Assembly (NCBI GenBank): GCA_008638375.1
Contig: CM018041.1
Coordinates: forward strand, 10,440,627 to 10,504,626
Reading direction: 5' to 3'
DNA length: 64,000 bases
Source of the DNA: Nyssa sinensis
Taxonomy: Eukaryota > Streptophyta > Magnoliopsida > Cornales > Nyssaceae
Part shown: positions 37,828-48,990 of the stretch, one piece after another
How the letters are laid out: every line of letters begins with the position of its first letter
How positions within the stretch are numbered: the first letter of the stretch is position 1
Made by a program: the position numbers and the translations under genes
Notes under the pieces: model-generated
Databases searched by the model: none
What the model was told of the DNA's origin: nothing
Seen by the model: only the letters and a program-made list of their open reading frames with translations

Positions 37828-38362
37828 ATTCAAATAATCTATTTGCACAAATACTTCTATACAGGAAGAAAATATCTATAGGATTTGAGACGAAATAGAA
37901 CTTTATATTGTTTTCTCCTTATTTTACTACATTTCTTTCTTCATGACTAAAACTCTTTTTCTGGATGCAAGAAATGTATCTTTAGGTTTGATCCAGCATA
38001 GCTGATGCAAGAAAAGTATCTTTAGGTTTGATCCGGCATAGCTGCACTAACTTGATGTTGCAGATTATACATTTTTAACCAACAATCCGCAGAGGGATTT
38101 CCCTCTCTAATATATGTATCAGCTCCTAATTTCACCCACAGGATAGTATTCAACAATGCTAATCATATTGGGTGCGAACTCCAATATAACTTGAAGGGCT
38201 TGAAGACGCAAGGATAGATATTACCAACCAAACCCAATCTTAACTGGATTTAACCCAATTAAATATATTCGACAATCTTATCTATCTGGAAACATTCTGG
38301 GGGACTATATTGTGAGTTCTATATGAAGTTTCCTTCTGTATGAAGTTTCCCAAACATGTTTA
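37828..38362. other. Downstream region of the F-box gene
   Basis: The 3' UTR and spacer. A unit of about 44 bp (GATGCAAGAAA...TTTAGGTTTGATCC) is tandemly duplicated at about 37964-38052. No further gene. Confidence 0.5.
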
Positions 38363-39093
38363 TGTTGAAAAAATAGTATAATAGATGCCGAAAAAATAGA
38401 ATACAAAGAAGAATGAACTTATCAATTTAGCTGAGGCGTGCGCAAGATACTATCCTTAAGAGTAGTTTCCGCCCATTAGAGAATGTATCTCAGTGCAGAA
38501 GGTCTCAGCAATCTACCCTCTAGGAATTCAATAGCCCGTCTTCACTAACGTGCACTCGTACAGTGAAAGGTCTCAGGAACAATCTTAGAAAGCAGTGATC
38601 TTTCTTCAATGGAATGCACTAATAAAAACAAATAGACAGCAACAAGAAAACGAACAAGAACAGAACTTTGGGAAACTCTAAAAGCACTCTCTAAGACAGA
38701 ACTAATATGAACTCGCACTCAGATGTAAATGCTATTTGTAATTGTCTGTATCGAACTGTTCTAGGATTCTCTACGTATAGTTGTAGCCACTGAATTAATT
38801 GTGGAAGTCGCACAGACAAATTGCACGATTAATGCAAGGCGCGTTCATAAAGAAAGCAAATTGTGTAACCGTTGTATTGACGTTTCAAGATGGAAAGGTA
38901 AAGATTTGGACGAGGTAGAGTTGACCCAACTGGTATGAAAACTGTATAATAGGACACGTGAATAAAAATAAATATGGAAAGAACAACAATGGCAAGTCAA
39001 GGTCGCAAAATAAATATGGAAGGAACACAACTTTACACACCAAGGAAAATCTTTGTCTTTGAAATACTCATAACCAAAGCTATATATACAACA
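38363..39093 (-). repeat. 3' LTR of the 38-44 kb Copia element
   Basis: 731 bp, from TGTTGAAAAAATAG to TATATATACAACA in plus orientation. It pairs with 43449-44397, sharing long blocks such as TAACGTGCACTC and GAATTAATTGTGGAAGTCGC. In element orientation the TATATA near 39081 lies at the LTR start. Confidence 0.82.
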
Positions 39094-39699
39094 ATCCCCT
39101 ACATATTTCAAAGGCAAGTGTAGAATGAATAAGAAAGAATATAAGAGAGTAAGAAAGACCACTTTAATGTAATGCCTCAGTATTGGTGTCTTTTGGACTA
39201 TGAACCAACACGTAGGGTAAATAAGACCTGACACATAGAAATTTGGTGAAATTTAAAATTTCTATGAACCTCCTTTCTTTATGTGTATCATCGTACTTAT
39301 CACCCATATTACAGTTAGCTAGTAAGGTTGTTCAATGCGGGTTGGCACGTTTTGGCCATGCGCCATACTTGGATTTTCATAAGCGCTCTAGAGAGCTTGC
39401 CTAAGCTCTCATAGGAAGCGGCCCCACTTCCACACTCCTATAAGTGAATCTATCAAGTGTGTACTGCAATTAAACACGCCACCCATATAAGGGCTATCTA
39501 TGGCATTCATTAAGAGCTATTGCTCGACCTAACACATTGTAGTCTCTTACATTATCTACACCATAGGGAGGACTTTATAAAATTTGATAGTGCATCGATA
39601 GGACACCTAGAGACTTGTTATTACCTATATGAATCTACTTCATGGGATCTCCATTCATGTAGGTTGGGTTACCATCACTATTGAACCTTGTTATAGGCA

Positions 39700-41260
39700 T
39701 AAGTTCCATCCCCCTCGATGTATTTTGTTAGAGGATTGGCCAAGATCTACTCTGACCTCATAGAATTTAGGAATAACACCAAGTTTCGAACAATAATTGT
39801 TTCACAATATTATGTCATTGGCATATTTGCCAACTTTTTCATCCATTTTGCTTTAGCTTTTTCAGCCTAGCAATCATAACACATAAACACAGTTAAAACT
39901 GGTCTCTTCCTTATAGGGATATCACGCTAATAGCTTTTTAAGCCATTTAGCCTCAAATCATGCCTTCTCTAAGGCTATAATCTTGGATTCCATATTGGAA
40001 CCGATTTGTACAAGTCTATAAGACAATACACGTCAGTTAAGGATAACCATATAACAACGCATGGATTTCTTCCTCATTTGGATCATAGACCCAATTAACA
40101 TCACTATAGCCCTTTAATATAGTGGGAAATCCATTATGCATCATAATAAAGAATATCTCTAAATTTTTTGATGTTTAAGTTATGTTCCTCTAATAATCCT
40201 TGTTAGGATTCTATGTATCTGCTCAGTCTGTTACCTGCATAAGCAATGTTAGGTCTACTACAAATACATCAATATATAAATTTGACCAATTTCAAATTTA
40301 AAACATAAGCATCAAAGGGGATAAACATACTCACAATCATATTGATTTGATTTTCTTAATTTTCTCTCAAGTGACATATAGTCTTATTGACTATCTAAAA
40401 TATACTCACAATTTAAATATGTGACGATAATTATATTATTTATAAATTTTACATTTATCTACCTCAAGGACCAAGAAGACAAATGATCACTATTTTCTTG
40501 TCACATATTTAAGAGTTCTATTTTACAATTTCATATTTATGCTCTTTTCTCAAGTATAAATAAACAGATAATTTATTCTAGTTCACCAAATTAAAATTTT
40601 AATATAAGAAAGTCCAATTATTATAGCATGATATCAAGGAAACTGTAATTTTTCTTTGTTTGTGGCCTTTAACTATTAACCTCACATTATATTTATTTAT
40701 GACCATCCTGGTTTTAACTTTTTTCAAGTATCTTTTCATCCTTTAAGGATTCACCTAATTTTAATTAAGACAACATTTATCAAACTCAAATAACTTCTTT
40801 CCTATAGTAGAAAACTAACACAAGGATCTAATAAATATCTTAAACATGAAATATATTACTAAGCGACAGATTTTTCAAAAAATCAATTTGAGAAGAACTT
40901 TCCATTTGCCAATGATTGGTTAAGCCTCAAATCACCCACATATATATTCTTCCCCTTCTCCCACGAGAGTGTAGGAGGATAAAGCATATCTATTTTCATT
41001 GATGTGTTTGATACCCCCAAATCTACCACCTAATCTTTCGCATTAGTTATCATGTTCATCTTAGAAATGACTACAACAATAACACCCACCTCAACCAAAT
41101 TGGTCTTAGTAGAGTTATCATTTTTCTTCTTATGTCCATATTTCTCACAAAGAGTTTCCTTAAATTTTGGTTGAAAATACCCCCACACTTTCAAGTATTT
41201 TAAAGTCAAGTGCGTAACTCTTCCACAATTCATATAATCTTTCTTAACTTCTTTATGAAT
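39700..41260 (-). pseudogene. Remains of Copia pol (protease, RT, RNase H)
   Basis: Short minus-strand readings match Copia pol in the right order but in changing frames. The protease region is near 41000-41240, including a CEKYGHKKK piece of the Gag-Pol linker. An RT KYNVRLIVKGHKQR-like piece is near 40690-40720, RPNIAYAGNRLSRYI near 40215-40265, and the GYSDVNWVYDPNEEE segment with ESKIIALEKA of RNase H near 39950-40110. The integrase domain expected between protease and RT has no room and appears deleted. Confidence 0.72.
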
Positions 41261-41556
41261 TATACCAATTTTATATGGTGTTTTATTTTATATATAACAA
41301 GTGAATAAGAGGTCTTCCCCCCACAAGTTAAGGGATGCCCATCATTCTAGATTTCTTTGTTCTTTCTACTATCTCGCAAATTAGGTAAGTCACAATAAAA
41401 TTGTTAAGGCATTATTTATTATCTCCAGCTATTCATCATAAGATTCAATACTTTGAAACTCAAAAAAATTTAATTGTTTTCCAAATAATTTCTATCAACA
41501 TAATTATTCAATAATAATATTATTTCAATAATTATTTACAGTACAATTTGAGATAC

Positions 41557-43440
41557 TATTCACTTCATAATATTTATTTGTATTATCCTTTAATTCACAA
41601 GGTTCAACTATTCCAAATCAGCCCAGCGTAATTTAAAATGTACAAGGTGCCAATCACATTAATTAACTCAAAATCAAAAGTTCAATTACACCCACCAATC
41701 TCTTTAAAAACATGTGAATTTAAGCTAAGCCTCAAAATTGAATGATTGGCCTATTTGGTTTCAACAGCCCATGCCAATATTATGTAGTAGTAAAGAAACA
41801 AAACCAATGAGTTGGTTAAAACTCAATGAATTGTTTCCAATCTTTCCTTTACTTATATTTTATTTCATTTTACTTTACTTTCCCACTCTTATCAATTATT
41901 ATTTTATTTCCATTTTCTCTTTACTCAATATCCACATAACCACAAATTAACCAGAAAGCATATAGATACACATAAAAGAGCAATACTAGTTTACTAGTGA
42001 TATATAAAAAGCACATAGATACATATAAAAGGACAATACCCAATTTACCAATGATATATAAAAGGTTCAGAAGTTCTATTTTATTCAACCTTTGCAGTAT
42101 CTAAGAGTAACACTAAATTAGTTTGTCAACGTTTGAAGTTTGTGCCATTAAATGGCTCTATTCTTATTAGGTTTGGTCTGTGCCATTACTCAATTCTAGT
42201 TAGTTCTGGATAGCCTTGGTGGCAGTAATATTGCAACATCCATTATAGGGAACCTATTCACTTCATAATATTTATTTGTACTATCCTTTAATTCACAAGG
42301 TTCAACTATTCCAAATCAGCCCAACGTAATTTAAATGTACAAGGTGCCAATCACATTAATTAACTCAAAATCCAAAGTTTAATTACACCCACCAATCTCT
42401 TTAAAAATATGTGAATTTAGTTTAAGCCTCAAAATTGAATCATTGGCCTATTTGGTTTCAACAGTCCAATATTATGTAGTAGTAAAGAAACAAAACCAAT
42501 GAGTTGGTTAAAACTCAACGAACTGTTTCCAATCTTTCCTTTACTTATGTTTTATTTCATTTTACTTTACTTTCCCACTCTCATCAATTATTATGTTATT
42601 TCCATTTTCTCTCTACTCAATATCCACGCACATAAAAGAGCAATACTAGTTTACTAGTGATATATAAAAAGCACATAGATACATATAAAAGGACAATACC
42701 CAATTTACCAATGATATATAAAAGGTTTAGAAGTTCTATTTTATTCAACCTTTGCAGTATCTAAGACTAACACTAAATTAGTCTGTCAACGTTTGAAGTT
42801 TGTGCCATTAAATGACTCAATTCTTATTAAGTCTGTGCCCTAAGAAGAACGGATATGGACACGGGACATGAATATGACACGACACGGACACGCAGATACG
42901 TTATTTATCAAAAAAGTAGGACACAGGACATGTTAGGGAACACGTTGAATATATATAAATTTTTTATATTTTTTATATGACCATATAATAAAAACTTAAT
43001 GTTTTTTCAATTAAACTTGACATAAAAACACACAAATTTAAAAAATATTATTAAGATATTAAAATAACAAAATCATTAAATAAAAATTAAAGAACTTCTT
43101 CATTTAATCATTAACATCCATGATTTAAGTGTCCGGACACGTGTCCAAGAGTGTCGGTGTCCGACACAAACACGTGAGCCAAAATAAAGTGTCCGTGCTT
43201 CTTAGTCTGTGCCATTACTCAATTCTAGTTAGGTTTGGACAGCCTTGGTGGCAGTAAATATTGCAACATCCATTACAGGGAACCTACTCTTAAGATTGTT
43301 AAATTAGTCTGTCAACCTTTGAAGTTTGTGCCATTAAATGGCTCAATTCTTATTAGGTCTGTGCCATTACTCTATTCTAGTTAGGTCTGGACAGCCTTGG
43401 TGGCAGTAAATATTGTAGCATCCATTATAGGGAACCTATT
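41557..43440. repeat. 698-bp tandem duplication with a third partial copy
   Basis: A unit starting TATTCACTTCATAATATT begins at 41557 and again at 42255. A third, partial copy of its last 140 bp or so starts near 43306. Long blocks such as TTCAACTATTCCAAATCAGC and GGCAGTAA-ATATTGCAACATCC are shared. The unit includes the gag start of the surrounding Copia element. The second copy is interrupted by the MITE at 42840-43205. Confidence 0.9.
42840..43205. mobile_element. hAT-type MITE, 366 bp
   Basis: The ends are CTAAGAAGAACGGATATGG and the complement of CTAAGAAGCACGGACAC. A perfect 8-bp target duplication TCTGTGCC lies at 42832-42839 and 43206-43213. The neighbouring tandem copies (near 42177 and 43360) hold the uninterrupted TCTGTGCCATTAC site, which proves the insertion boundaries. 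It is a family member of the split MITE at 11894-17445. Confidence 0.9.
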
Positions 43441-43448
43441 CTTAAGAT

Positions 43449-44397
43449 TGTTGGAAAAATAGTACAATAATGCCAAAAAACAGAATACAGAGAAAAGTGA
43501 ATTTATCAATTTAACTGAGGCGTGTGCAAGACACTGCCCTTAACGAGTAGTTTTCGCCCCACAGAGAATGTATCTTCGGTGCAGAAGGTGTCAGCGATTT
43601 ACCCTTCAGGATTCAACAACCTGTCTTCATTAACGTGCACTCAGTACAGTGAAGGTCTCAGGAACAGCCTTAGAAAAAAACAAATAGACAGCAACAAGAA
43701 AACAAAAGAACAAGAATAGAACATTAGGAAACTCTAAAAGCACTCTCTAAGAGAGAACTGATATGAACTCGTACACAGATATAAAAGGCTCTCTGTAATT
43801 GTCTGTATAGAACTGTTCTGGGATTCTCTATTGAACTCGCACACAGATATAAAAGGCTCTCTGTAATTGTAACTATTTTTGGGATTCTCTATTTATAGTT
43901 GTAGCTACCAAATTAATTGTGGAAGTCGCACATACAAATTGCACGATGGATGCAAGGCGTGTCCATAAAGAAAGCAAATTGTGTAACCTGCTGTATTGAC
44001 GTTTCAAGATGGAAAGGTAAAGATTTGGACGCGGTAGAGTTGACCCAACTGATATGAAAACTGTATAATAGGATGCGTGAATAAAAATAAATATGGAAAG
44101 AACAAATAATGGCAAGTCAAGGTCGCAAAATAAATGTGGAAGGAACACCAAGGGAAATCTTTGTCTTTGAAATACCCATAACCAAAGCTATATATACAAT
44201 AATTTAAAATTATGTAGCCCTATGATTGGCTTTATATTTTAATGCAAAAGGAATTTTAGATTTTTCTTGTTTTAGGGAACCATAAAATATGGAAAGAACG
44301 AACAATGGCAAGTCAAGGTCGCAAAATAAATGTGGAAGGAACACCAAGGGAAATCTTTGTCTTTGAAATACCCATAACCAAAGCTATATATACAACA
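43449..44397 (-). repeat. 5' LTR of the 38-44 kb Copia element, enlarged by internal duplications
   Basis: It starts TGTTGGAAAAATAG and ends ATACAACA. It is about 220 bp longer than its partner because of internal tandem duplications: a 196-bp unit at 44091 and 44287 (which brings in some flanking sequence), and a 67-bp unit near 43764 and 43831. No canonical tRNA-Met primer site is visible next to its inner edge. Confidence 0.75.
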
Positions 44398-46480
44398 GTT
44401 TAAAATTATGTAGCCCTATGATTGGCTTTATATTTTAATGCAAAAGGAATTTTAGATTTTTCTTGTTTTAGGGAACCATAAAATAAAAACCTACAAGAAA
44501 ATGGAATTTGGGGACATTTCTGCTATGCATATTTTTTCAAAGAGTAAATCTATACGAACGTAGTTTTTTATACAAGCAGAAATTGTTCCCATCAATGCTA
44601 CACTATATCTCTTTGTTCTAATGTTACATCCACAGCTAAAACACCCATATTGACACTATTCACGAACACCACTTTCATTTCCACATCCCTTATCACATAA
44701 CCAACACATCTACTCAACTATGTTATCTGCAATTTTATTGGATAGGGCGGCCTTATGTACGATTTTGGGAAACTTTATAACCATAAAGAGAATTGAAAAC
44801 TTAAGAAAAGTCTCGGGAAAACTGTTTCAATGTCTAAACTGCTAATTAAACTGCTTACCAGTTTGTAAGGGACGAAACTCGTGGAATGTGTATTTGTATC
44901 CCTTGTTCCAGTACTGGAGTTCTTTTATTAAAACCCTGAGTATTCCTTGACATAATAAAGTTCTGAAATGGAAGCTTGGGGGTTGGCACAGTTGGTTGAG
45001 AATATAGCACACGACACACAAACTATATCACATAACTGATCTTCTGACAGACATGCTAATTCTGTGCAAAACATTCAGTTGATTTCAATTTTGCTTCAGA
45101 GATAATTTCTGTTTTACTCTTGAAATTCTCTAGTTGAGATTTTTTATTTTTAAATCTAACACAGAATATCGCCATAAAACTCTTTCAAACCAAAAGACAT
45201 ATTGACTGAAATAAAAGAACATCAAAAATATGCTATTATGAAAAAATTAGCGAAGAGCCATAGTCAGAAAACATAATGATGCAGAATTCACAAAATAAAA
45301 ATTTCTCAAGCTTACATGGGATCCTACAGCTACTATTCAGGAATGTCAGTGTTACGTAATAATGATTTGTGTTAGTTTGCTAGTGTTAGTCAGAAAACAT
45401 TAGTGAAGAGCCATAGTCAGAAAACATAATGATGCAGAATTCGCAAAATAAAAATTTCTCAAGCTTACATGGGATCCTACAGCTACTATTCAGGAATGTC
45501 AGTGTTACGTAATAATGATTTGTATTAATTTGCTAGTGTTAGTCAGGTCCGATATGTATAGTGTTAAATCATCTGCTAAAGGCAGCCAACTGAATATTTC
45601 TCACAATAATAGACCTGATTTGTGGATGCATGCCTCTGTGTTTTCTTGTTGTTGCTAGGACAGGCAGTTGGGAGAATGGAGTTCGATTACAAATTTACAA
45701 TCTAAGACATGATTTAATTTAATGCCAGAAGCACAAATCTTTATAAGATATGTTCAAGATTCTCATAAGTTTAATGCCAGAAGTAATAGTCTTTATAAAA
45801 TGTTCAAGATTCATGTAAGTTTGATCCAGAATAAACACACCTGTGTGCTGCTGGAGCTTTACTTTGCCAACTACTCAGCACCATAATTTCTCTCCCTCAG
45901 ATATGCACCAACTCCTAAACCCAACCCGAGGATAGTGTTTCACAAGCAGTAGTAAGGAACGCATGCACTTAAACTCCAGCAATAGCTCCATTTGCAACCT
46001 ACAGAAAGGGAAAGGGCTGCCAACTGGAAATGGGATGGGCAAGTGGACAATATTTATTTAATTTCAAATAGGCTTAGTTTAATGTCAGAAGTAATGCGAT
46101 TGACACTTGGCCCATTGGCAATTCACCACAGATGTGGCAGACAGGACTCATGAATCAGAAGATCAGTATAGTTGTTTCCAATAGTATACTAAATTACATT
46201 TACTAAATTTTCACAATATATTCTATTTTATAATTTTACTACCACTCAGTTATAAAATATATTTCCATTTTCAGGGGCACACAATTGAGCTAAGAAATTG
46301 AGCCAGAAATCTAGTCTCTTTTCACATTTGTCTAGTCTGGTTCTTCAAACACAGTTTGCACTTTGTAGCCAAGATGGACCAGGATGTGAGCCAGCTGTGA
46401 GCTACATGTGTTTTGGACCAGTCCACTATTGGCTATTTGGGCTAGTCACTATTCAAATTATTCGGAACAAAAAATTTAAT
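44398..46480. other. Intergenic region with a 153-bp tandem duplication
   Basis: No supportable gene. A unit of 153 bp, containing GAAGAGCCATAGTCAG and ATGGGATCCTACAGC, occurs at 45246 and 45399. Another short, diverged repeat (TTTAATGCCAGAAG) lies near 45720-45790. Confidence 0.5.
45246..45551. repeat. 153-bp tandem duplication
   Basis: The two copies start at 45246 and 45399, differ at only a few positions, and share CAAGCTTACATGGGATCC. No coding content. Confidence 0.88.
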
Positions 46481-47347
46481 TAAGGATCAAAATTTTGTTT
46501 CGTAGTGTTATTTCGGTCACCTAGAAAATAGGAAACATTTTGGAAACGTTTCGAAAACATAGTGAAAATGATGAAAAAAAATTAAAATGTATAGAAACAC
46601 TTGGAAATAAAAAGTAAAATATATGAATATGTGAAGATAAATATTATAATTAATTAAAAATGTTTTAGATTACATGTCCATCCATACAAGAAAATATTAG
46701 GGTGAAATTAAAAAAAAAAGCATAAATGTTAATTAGTCATTAATACCAAATAACTCTTTACTTATTAAAACCTAGTATAAAAGATTTAAAGCTAGTTTCT
46801 TTATGTAATATGAATTTATTATATATTTTCAATAAACTATGCAAAATTATTATAAACCATAAAATAATAAATATATATTGTGTAATATCCACGGATTAGA
46901 CAATTTGACACAAGTTACATATAATATGATATGTAAAAATAAAGTAATTTAAACCTATTATAATTAGTAACTAAGTATTAAAATAAATTATTTATCTATA
47001 TTTTATTTTCACTATTTTTACTTTTCATTGTCTACTGTTTTTGACGAAAAATAGAAATATCTTTTTATAATTTTAGGTTTTAATATTTCAATCTTCTCCA
47101 TTTAAAAAATAAATGGATATTATTTTTTACCAACTTCTAGAAGTATTGCTGATACCAAAGAAATGTTTTCATTATTTCGATATGTTTTCACTAGTTTCGG
47201 TATGTTTCTACGGAAACAACTTTGTTTCTATAGAAACATGTGAATTTCGGTATTTCACTAGTATTTCGTTTCGGTTCACTAGGAAACAAAAATGTTTTGG
47301 CCATTTTGATGGAAATGAAGCAAAACGAAACGAAATTTTGATCCCTG
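46481..47347. mobile_element. hAT-type non-autonomous element, 867 bp
   Basis: The left end TAAGGATCAAAATTTTG and the complement of the right end, CAGGGATCAAAATTTCG, form the inverted repeat. Perfect 8-bp duplicates AATTTAAT flank it (46473-46480 and 47348-47355). The interior is full of TTTCGGT/CGAAACG motifs and has no transposase. A related left end is at 53890. Confidence 0.85.
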
Positions 47348-47646
47348 AATTTAATTATCATTGATGTGTCAGAAACCTATATTTTATTTTAAAAGCTTAT
47401 CTTATGTCAAGAAAGTCTACATCAGAATAAGAAGTCTGAGCAGGGAAAATTGACCTCCTCTGATCACTGGCATCCTTTGTTGAGTTAAATCTGCAATGGC
47501 AAATAAATTCATAAAGAGGAAGAAGAAAAAGAAAGAAAATCGAAAGAGCAATCAGAATTGCTGCAACAGAGAAACATTTCTCATTCCAATAACCCAATTT
47601 CATCATGAAAGTAATCCAGTAGTTATCAGAATTTCCAAAAATATTA

Positions 47647-47663
47647 GCGCGCGCGCGCGCGCG

Positions 47664-47701
<38 letters not shown>

Positions 47702-47702
47702 C
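47647..47702. repeat. Compound dinucleotide run (GC)n(AC)n(AT)n
   Basis: An uninterrupted alternating purine-pyrimidine tract of about 55 bp changes from GC to AC to AT repeats. Such tracts favour left-handed (Z) DNA. It lies just upstream of the F-box pseudogene. Confidence 0.9.
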
Positions 47703-47819
47703 ATCTGAGTTTATTACAGTTTGAAAATCAATCTTATGATTATAATATTTGAAATTACCTTTTTCTTTTGCTTGGGGTGGGGGGATAGAAATTCAACTTC
47801 GGAAGAAAAAGAAGATTTG

Positions 47820-48139
47820 ATTAGCAGATTACCAGATGATATCCTCTGTTGCGTCATCTTGCATCTCCCTTTCAGATGTGCTGTGCAAACTAGCACCTTA
47901 TTGAAAAGATGGAGACGGCTATGGAACAAAGCTTTTGCTCTCCACGGAACTATACAAGATATTGTGAAAGTGGTCACTGCATTAGCAGATTACCAGATGA
48001 TATCCTCTGTTGCGTCATCTTGCATCTCCCTTTCAGATGTGCAAACTAGCACCTTATTGAAAAGATGGAGACGGCTATGGAACAAAGCTTTAGCTCTCCA
48101 TGGAACTATACAAGATATTGTGAAAGTGGTCACTGCATT
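47820..48139 (+). repeat. 161-bp tandem duplication of the F-box-coding segment
   Basis: Both copies start ATTAGCAGATTACCAGATG, at 47820 and 47981. The second lacks 5 bases (GCTGT) within the AGATGTGCTGTGCAAAC segment, which breaks the frame. Otherwise they are nearly identical. Confidence 0.9.
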
Positions 48140-48311
48140 TCTGGATTCTTCGAATGAGCTCGATGAACCTACTCAATCAACATGGACTCCTATATCACTT
48201 TGGACAGGGCAGTAGCCTCCTAGCTACTATTAAAGTAATACAGAACTTCATCTAGTTTTCTCCAATGAAGAACAGGACACTTTTGAGCATTTTGGTTGGC
48301 ATTTAAGGCTT

Positions 48312-48990
48312 CATAGTCAAGATCTCAACAGTGAACCAATTCCCTCCCGTAAGAATCCTTTATTTATCATCAGTAAGCAACCTCACCGAGGGAGCAGTTT
48401 CCTTGCTCATTTCAAATCGTCAGCTTCTTGAGAGCTAGGAAATTTCCAAGTGCAAAGGATTACAATCACTTTGTATGCTTTGAACTATTTTGGACTCTTC
48501 ATAGTCAAGATCTCAACAGTGAACCAATTCCCTCCCATAAGAATCCTTTATTTATCATCAGTAAGCAACCTCACAGAGGGAGCAGTTTCCTTGCTTATTT
48601 CAAATTGTCAGCTTCTTGAGAGCTTAGAAATTTCTAAATGCAAAGGATTACAATCACTTCGTATGCTTGGAAGCTATTTTGGACTGTCCACAACTGAATG
48701 ATATCTTAATAGTTCCATATAATCTCCAAACTTTTTGGTTTCGGGGACTGCTTCCCCGGTTCTCACTCATGTATAGACCTCACAGAGGGAGCAGTTTCCT
48801 TGCTTATTTCAAATCGTCAGCTTCTTGAGAGCTTGGAAATTTCTAAGTGCAAAGGATTACAATCACTTCATATGCTTGGAACTATTTTGGACTGTCCACA
48901 ACTGAATGATATCTTAATAGTTCCATATTTCGGTTTCAGGGACTGCTTCCCCGGTTCTCACTCATGTACAGACCCTGGATACCTTCAGTT
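48312..48990 (+). repeat. Serial duplications of the LRR-coding segment
   Basis: CATAGTCAAGATCTCAACAG occurs at 48312 and 48500. CCTCACAGAGGGAGCAG occurs at 48569 and 48778, with a variant (CCTCACCGAGG) near 48381. Hence three overlapping copies of the region that encodes LLESLEISKCKGLQSL. Two smaller duplications follow: one with CAAATTTCTCAACCTGTGT (about 49002 and 49090) and a 46-bp one (GACTATGCATCTCTG at about 49448 and 49494). Confidence 0.85.

Larger units (their letters stand above)
38363..44397 (-). mobile_element. Decayed Ty1/copia retrotransposon spanning about 6 kb
   Basis: Related LTRs bound the element: 38363-39093 at the left and 43449-44397 at the right, with TGTTG and CAACA ends. 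The 5-bp flanks agree: GTTTA at 38358-38362 and at 44398-44402. On the minus strand the order from the right is a gag start (PFNGTNFKR near 42140), a gag/protease junction (VISKMNMITNAKD near 41030-41080), an RT start (near 40640-40740), an RT end (RPNIAYAGNRLSRYI near 40215-40265), then RNase H (GYSDVNWV near 40090, ESKIIALEKA near 39980). Integrase is largely missing. Stops and frameshifts are frequent. A purine tract, complement of ATCCCCTAC, abuts the left LTR, which fixes the orientation. The gag end is tandemly duplicated and carries a MITE at 42840-43205. Confidence 0.8.
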
